Positions 24,633 through 26,349 of a stretch of DNA of 26,349 bases are shown piece by piece; positions within the stretch are counted from its first letter, which is position 1, and the number at the start of each line of letters is the position of its first letter. The DNA comes from M55B112 sp964539395 (GTDB lineage Bacteria; Bacteroidota; Bacteroidia; Bacteroidales; GCA-2748055). The translations under genes were made by a program, and so were the position numbers. The stretch is taken from NCBI GenBank assembly GCA_964539395.1, contig CAZIIU010000043.1, positions 1 through 26,349 on the forward strand, given 5' to 3'. The notes beneath the pieces were generated by a model. The model was not told where the DNA came from and made no database searches. It worked only from the letters and a program-made list of their open reading frames with translations.

Positions 24633-25574
24633 TCAATCGGCCGTGAGTTTTTTCGCCTGTCTTAATATGCTCCGCATCGCGAACTGGAACAGACGTGGAA
24701 AATGGCGACTCAGAAATGCCATACTCTTTCCCATGGACGACAGAGTGGACCTGAACCTGCGCCGGCTGATGTTCCGGAGTATGAGCAGTGCCACCCGGTC
24801 GGGAGATTGTTGTATCCAACCGGGTCTTGACTGGATGGGCCGGTCCTTGCCGTCAGGCCCAATGGTTGTCTTCTCCGGGTCGTTCTGTGTAAAGCCGACG
24901 TAGACGATGCCAATGTGGATGCCCTGCCCGGTCAGTTCGGTTTTTAGCGACTGGGCAAGTGCGGTTATCGCCATCTTGCTCATACAATAAACAGAAGAGT
25001 GTGGCAGACCATGGAGTCCGGCCAGTGAAGAGATGAACACGATGCTGCCCTTCGACTCCCGGATAAACGGAAGGGCGGACCGGGCGCCGATGAACGGACC
25101 GAAAGTGTTGGTCTGCATCACCCGCTGCAGGGTGTTGTCGCTTGTTTTTTCCACGGCGCCATACGAGCTTACTCCCGCGTTGAGGATGAGTACATCCAGT
25201 TTGCCGAACCGGTTAATTATGTCCTTCAATGCCCGATCGAAAGCTTTAGTATCTGACACATCAGCAGCGATCTGCATGATCTTTTCCCGGCCGGCATCCA
25301 GCGTTCGTGCAGGTTCTGAAAGTCCTTTTACCGACCTGCCGGCCCCCTTTCCTGTTCCGTTGTAATCTTTTGCTGAACGACTCTTTTTCCCGGTAGTGCT
25401 GGCCAACCTCGCTGCAATATGACTGAGCTCTTCTGCTGCTCGCTGAAGTACATCAACGTTTCTTCCGTTCAGTACAACGATTGCCCCGCGACGTACAAGT
25501 TCGGCAGCGATTGTTTTCCCGATCCCTTTGCTTGAGCCTGTTATAAAAACTACTTTATCGGTGAATTTTCCCAT
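24633..25574 (-). CDS. Short-chain dehydrogenase/reductase with a low-complexity insertion
   Basis: A 313-residue classical SDR: TGSSKGIG (residues 12-19), LNAG (131-134), Ser182/Ser183, and Tyr196/Lys200 (SVYCMSKMA). A hydrophilic Lys/Gly/Ser/Arg-rich insertion of about 44 residues (roughly 55-98) separates the second Rossmann strand region from DVSD, and the C-terminal tail of about 60 residues is basic and amphipathic, as in membrane-associated SDRs. The ATG at 25574 is chosen because the Rossmann fold begins directly after it; an upstream start at 25658 would add 28 unrelated residues. The substrate is unknown. It converges on gnd with a 63-bp gap. Confidence 0.85.
   Translation of the reverse strand: MGKFTDKVVFITGSSKGIGKTIAAELVRRGAIVVLNGRNVDVLQRAAEELSHIAARLASTTGKKSRSAKDYNGTGKGAGRSVKGLSEPARTLDAGREKIMQIAADVSDTKAFDRALKDIINRFGKLDVLILNAGVSSYGAVEKTSDNTLQRVMQTNTFGPFIGARSALPFIRESKGSIVFISSLAGLHGLPHSSVYCMSKMAITALAQSLKTELTGQGIHIGIVYVGFTQNDPEKTTIGPDGKDRPIQSRPGWIQQSPDRVALLILRNISRRRFRSTLSSMGKSMAFLSRHFPRLFQFAMRSILRQAKKLTAD
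25281..25412 (-). other. Low-complexity insertion within the SDR gene
   Basis: These bases encode residues about 55-98 of the SDR, rich in Lys, Gly, Ser, Arg and Thr and without a match to the usual SDR core, which runs on cleanly on both sides. The reading frame is preserved. It would form a surface loop near the cofactor-binding edge. Confidence 0.55.
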
Positions 25575-25706
25575 ATATCTGAATATACTGCGCCTTGTAT
25601 AACAACTAAAAAAGCCATCCCGCTTTTGGGACAGCTTCTTTATAACTTCCTTTCTCAATTAAGACCTTACAGCTTCCTGCCATTCGGAGTAAGACCAGTT
25701 GTGCAC

Positions 25707-26027
25707 CTATCCGTTAAAGCCGGTTTTCCGGGTATAACTCTCCTGTGCATTGATGTAGTATGCCTTATACTTGATGTAGTGGTTCCCCTTCTTATACTCC
25801 CAGTGCACATCTTTTGCCTTGTAGATTTTTCCGATGCAGGCTTCAAAAATAAGGGTGTAGTTGATGCCTGTAACCCTTTCAGCCTCGAGTATGTTTTTGA
25901 ACTCCACGCTCCGGTCGGCAAAATGTCCGATTACTGGCAGTGTATATTTCTTCTGGGCTCGTTTCCGCCTGGCACCCTCGTTGATGATCGGAAATTTGCG
26001 GGTCGCCCCTTCTTGTTTATGTGCCAT
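25707..26027 (-). CDS. Small protein with a NUMOD-like DNA-binding motif
   Basis: A 106-residue basic protein. Residues about 41-78 (VEFKNILEAERVTGINYTLIFEACIGKIYKAKDVHWEY) fit the NUMOD1-like pattern of a short helix-turn-helix: an EAxxxTG segment, then I..AC.GK and a closing (V)HW. Such motifs normally sit at the ends of homing endonucleases; here there is no GIY-YIG or HNH nuclease domain. The N-terminal 30 residues are strongly basic (GARRKRAQKK). I use the ATG at 26027; a TTG at 26045 is also in frame. Function is unknown; nucleic-acid binding is an inference. It lies 132 bp upstream of the SDR start and may be its own transcript. Confidence 0.6.
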   Translation of the reverse strand: MAHKQEGATRKFPIINEGARRKRAQKKYTLPVIGHFADRSVEFKNILEAERVTGINYTLIFEACIGKIYKAKDVHWEYKKGNHYIKYKAYYINAQESYTRKTGFNG

Positions 26028-26241
26028 AGCAATTCTGTTTTTCAAACCTCTGAGTAAAAATAGAAAAAAAAATATACATTCAGCATGATAGGAATATATA
26101 TTTATTAAATATCGTTCTACAGCCTTGATTTATTGCCGGCTCTTTCCGGTATTATCAGACACTTGAACAAGCTCTTCGGATGTTTTTTATGTCCTTTGTA
26201 AAGCTGTCAGTTTTAAGGGAACGTTAAGAAATTTCAAACAT

Positions 26242-26274
26242 ATTGTGTAAGCTGCCCGGATAATTCTATATTTG
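26242..26274 (+). promoter_or_regulatory. Promoter of the flavodoxin-like gene
   Basis: ATTG (26242-26245), a 21-bp spacer and TATATTTG (26267-26274) fit the Bacteroidota promoter pattern, with an exact -7 element. The predicted start is near 26280, about 15 bases before the ATG at 26296. Confidence 0.5.
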
Positions 26275-26295
26275 AGCCTTCTGTGATCGTGATGT

Positions 26296-26349
26296 ATGAA
26301 GACACTTATTGCATACTCAACAACACTTGGGTGTACGGAACAGTGCGCC
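26296..26349 (+). CDS. Flavodoxin-domain protein, N-terminal fragment cut by the window edge
   Basis: The final 18 codons from an ATG at 26296 read MKTLIAYSTTLGCTEQCA and run off the window. This is the typical opening of flavodoxin-like proteins: a first beta-strand followed by the FMN phosphate-binding loop (YSTTLGCTE). The CTEQCA/CTEKCA form is common in the Bacteroidota flavodoxin-domain proteins related to menaquinone-dependent protoporphyrinogen oxidase. A good promoter lies just upstream. With only 18 residues the exact subfamily cannot be stated. Confidence 0.6.
   Translation, partial: MKTLIAYSTTLGCTEQCA

Overview
The window reads as chromosomal DNA of a Bacteroidota bacterium, probably an anaerobic member of Bacteroidales or a close relative; the exact taxon cannot be fixed from sequence alone. 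The evidence is a DUF5686 outer-membrane protein with a CarboxypepD_reg-like plug, a surface protein opening with the Bacteroidota 'APPGFNYQAVAR' block, a DUF4861 lipoprotein, weak Shine-Dalgarno use, and several matches to the Bacteroidota promoter pattern TTTG-N19-21-TAnnTTTG. I see no rRNA, tRNA, CRISPR array, insertion sequence or SusC/SusD pair.

Layout. 1-193 is a left-edge intergenic stretch with a 12-bp palindrome and a possible leftward promoter. 194-3370 (-) encodes a large exported protein with YadA-like head repeats. 3431-3652 is a tandem array of 16-bp units. 3703-7789 (-) is a LacI-kduI-kduD-(small ORF)-DUF4861 operon for the unsaturated-uronate branch of pectin degradation. 7951-8658 (+) is a YhhN-type membrane protein and 8719-11337 (-) a DUF5686 protein. 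11428-14216 (-) holds uxaE and uxaC. Divergent from these, 14474-24569 (+) holds a second LacI-type regulator, uxuB, uxuA, a PPi-type phosphofructokinase homologue, a HAD phosphatase, a LarA-like nickel-pincer racemase/epimerase, pdxB and gnd. 24633-26027 (-) holds an SDR oxidoreductase and a small NUMOD-like protein. The first 18 codons of a flavodoxin-like gene run off the right edge.

How the genes fit together. UxaC makes tagaturonate or fructuronate from galacturonate or glucuronate. UxaE epimerises tagaturonate to fructuronate, so no altronate branch (UxaA/UxaB) is needed. UxuB reduces fructuronate to mannonate and UxuA dehydrates mannonate to 2-keto-3-deoxygluconate (KDG). KduI and KduD take the unsaturated uronate released by pectate lyases to KDG as well. 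All routes therefore meet at KDG, yet no KDG kinase or KDPG aldolase is visible here. Downstream of uxuA lies an unusual set: a 'GGND' PFK homologue, a HAD phosphatase, a LarA homologue with its key residues intact, and gnd. I infer that the LarA homologue may be a sugar-acid epimerase connecting D-mannonate with D-gluconate.

Regulation is partly readable. The first lacI has a CG-centred palindrome between the -33 and -7 elements of its own promoter. The uxaE/second-lacI intergenic region has back-to-back overlapping promoters sharing a 14-bp palindrome.
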